From Mnemiopsis leidyi (lineage: Eukaryota > Ctenophora > Tentaculata > Lobata > Bolinopsidae): DNA of 20,546 nucleotides. A model generated the notes under the pieces. The model had not been told where the DNA came from. It did not search any database and saw only the letters and a program-made list of their open reading frames with translations. The stretch is taken from the NCBI GenBank assembly GCA_000226015.1, contig JH154983.1:151315-171860 (forward strand), in the 5' to 3' direction. Below, piece by piece: positions 1 to 20,546 of this stretch. The translations under genes were made by a program, and so were the position numbers. How positions within the stretch are numbered: position 1 is the stretch's first letter; every line of letters starts with the position of its first letter.

Positions 1-33
1 TATATATATATATTATATATATATATATCTCTA

Positions 34-73
<40 letters not shown>
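1..73. repeat. TA microsatellite
   Basis: Near-perfect (TA)n with a few interruptions (TCTCTATAC) around 29-38. Confidence 0.9.
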
Positions 74-75
<2 letters not shown>

Positions 76-581
76 TATAACAACCCTTCAATTTCAAGTC
101 GATACTGCTAACACAGGATAGTGACTATATTGCTTGAAAAAAATGCCCCTGCCTCACTCATATATTTCAAAAGACTTTAAAACCTCCATATATGACTTTT
201 CTTCATAATTAAAAAAACCCTGCTATTCTATATCAATTCCATTCAAATTCTATAAAAATCCATATCTGCCTAATATCAAACTTTATTATTCACAAAGTTA
301 CATCAAATACAAATATCAAGTCAGTTACAAAGGCTGTGTCATTATGCATATGTATATTTTGTAGGGGGTTGATATGTATATTGTATGTGGTCAAGTTCCG
401 ATTCAAACTGAAACTAAATTTGCAATTTGCATGTATGAAAATTGTGAGTTAAGTATGAGTTATCACGGGGTAAATAGGATTATGTGTTTGTGGATTAAGA
501 TCATTCAACGAAATTAAATTAACTGTATTTTAGCTAGTTCCTCTTGATCGTCATAACCATTAACCCCATCTGAATTTGCAG
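1..581. other. Upstream flank or 5' intron; no coding seen
   Basis: Opens with a TA dinucleotide tract (1-73), then unstructured AT-rich DNA. The last bases before the ATG (TGAATTTGCAG) look like a splice acceptor, so part of this is probably the intron after a 5' UTR exon. I see no convincing promoter. Confidence 0.5.
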
Positions 582-19932
<19,351 letters not shown>

Positions 19933-20546
19933 ACAACACTGCTTGCAAGTTGCTTTCAGCCTTGCACTGGCTCAGCGCCAGCTATATTAATAACTGAAAC
20001 AGTCCACATCGGAACCACGCGGTTTCTATTTAAATAGTAGAACTAACCGATAGAGCTGACAGTATAACCAAGACCACTAAAATGTAACGCGCGGTTGTAG
20101 TTCTTGCGCTGAAAGTACCCACAATTTTGCGCGCACGTACGATTCTCTAGTGTATCGTGTAGTTTTTATTAAACTCGCTCGTATAAGAGTGGGCGTTTGA
20201 CTGCCAGTTTCACTGCATCTTCCATACCTCGCACAGGTTAATAAGTGCAGGACATTCTAACCATAACATAACTCTGTATATACCACTCTGAAGTATCCCA
20301 ACGTAGTTGAGGAAAAGTGAGGGACTGATAATACCATCTATGATCTAATAACTATCATGTGCGTTGGCCGTCAATCCTAGAGGAGTGTGCTCAAAACATA
20401 CGCCTATGCAATCATCTTTGGTCGACTCAGTTGAATGACCGGGAAACCGTGATTGAGGGTAAAACGAGAAGGATCTCAATAAATAGTTCAATGGGGCACT
20501 GTCTAAGAGTCGCATATTGTAATATGTTTAAGTAATAGAAATTTTG
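19933..20546. other. Possible 3' UTR and downstream flank
   Basis: No coding block recognised. If the gene ends at 19932 this is 3' UTR. It includes a GC-skewed patch (ACGCGCGGTTG, TTGCGCGCACG at 20086-20140) unlike the rest. Confidence 0.4.
20478..20483 (+). terminator. Candidate polyadenylation signal AATAAA
   Basis: AATAAA about 545 nt after the proposed stop; a weaker ATTAAA lies at 20168-20173. Such hexamers are common by chance in AT-rich DNA. Confidence 0.3.

Overview
This window is eukaryotic, most likely from an invertebrate animal. It is AT-rich and shows many short open blocks bounded by consensus GT...AG splice sites, long microsatellites and minisatellites, a tRNA-derived SINE, and a decayed LINE-type ORF1 inside an intron. 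Nothing resembles bacterial operons. A cnidarian or similar early-branching or aquatic invertebrate is my best guess. The sequence alone does not prove the phylum.

Layout: almost the whole window can be read as one plus-strand gene of about 25 coding exons, from an ATG at 582 to a TAG at 19930-19932. I chose exons by splice consensus and reading frame. Every junction keeps phase, and the summed coding length is 4296 nt (1431 codons plus stop), an exact multiple of three. The chain is least certain across the 3.5-kb intron 9805-13337, so two adjacent genes remain possible. Exon 7 and the terminal exon are also uncertain.

Predicted protein, N to C: an acidic start with a SUMO-interacting-like motif and a SUMOylation consensus (582-896); a helix-turn-helix (1062-1253); short linkers; a C2HC and a C2H2-like zinc finger followed by a long Ser/Lys-rich tail with nuclear-localisation clusters (2429-3240); basic, charged helical linkers (3931-6900); a module resembling the N-terminal DNA-binding part of ISXO2/Merlin transposases, namely a helical lead-in, a four-cysteine zinc ribbon and a second HTH (7092-9804); a linker with two more SUMO consensus sites (13338-13561); an unassigned small domain (14096-14259); a strongly acidic region with a second SIM-like core (14536-15199); and a helix-rich C-terminal half (16884-19932) that I cannot assign to a family. 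No transposase catalytic domain is visible. The inferred product is a nuclear, SUMO-linked DNA-binding protein that has co-opted a transposase DNA-binding module.

Introns and repeats: intron 8 carries an antisense, broken LINE ORF1. Intron 12 carries a partial second copy of the end of exon 12, a TTAACAG array and a 12-bp minisatellite. Intron 13 carries several tandem repeats, a long GT tract and a 40-bp repeat. Intron 14 carries a 24-bp minisatellite. Intron 17 carries a purine-rich stretch and an antisense tRNA-Ser-like SINE that abuts the next exon. The palindrome TCACGTGA occurs six times across the window.
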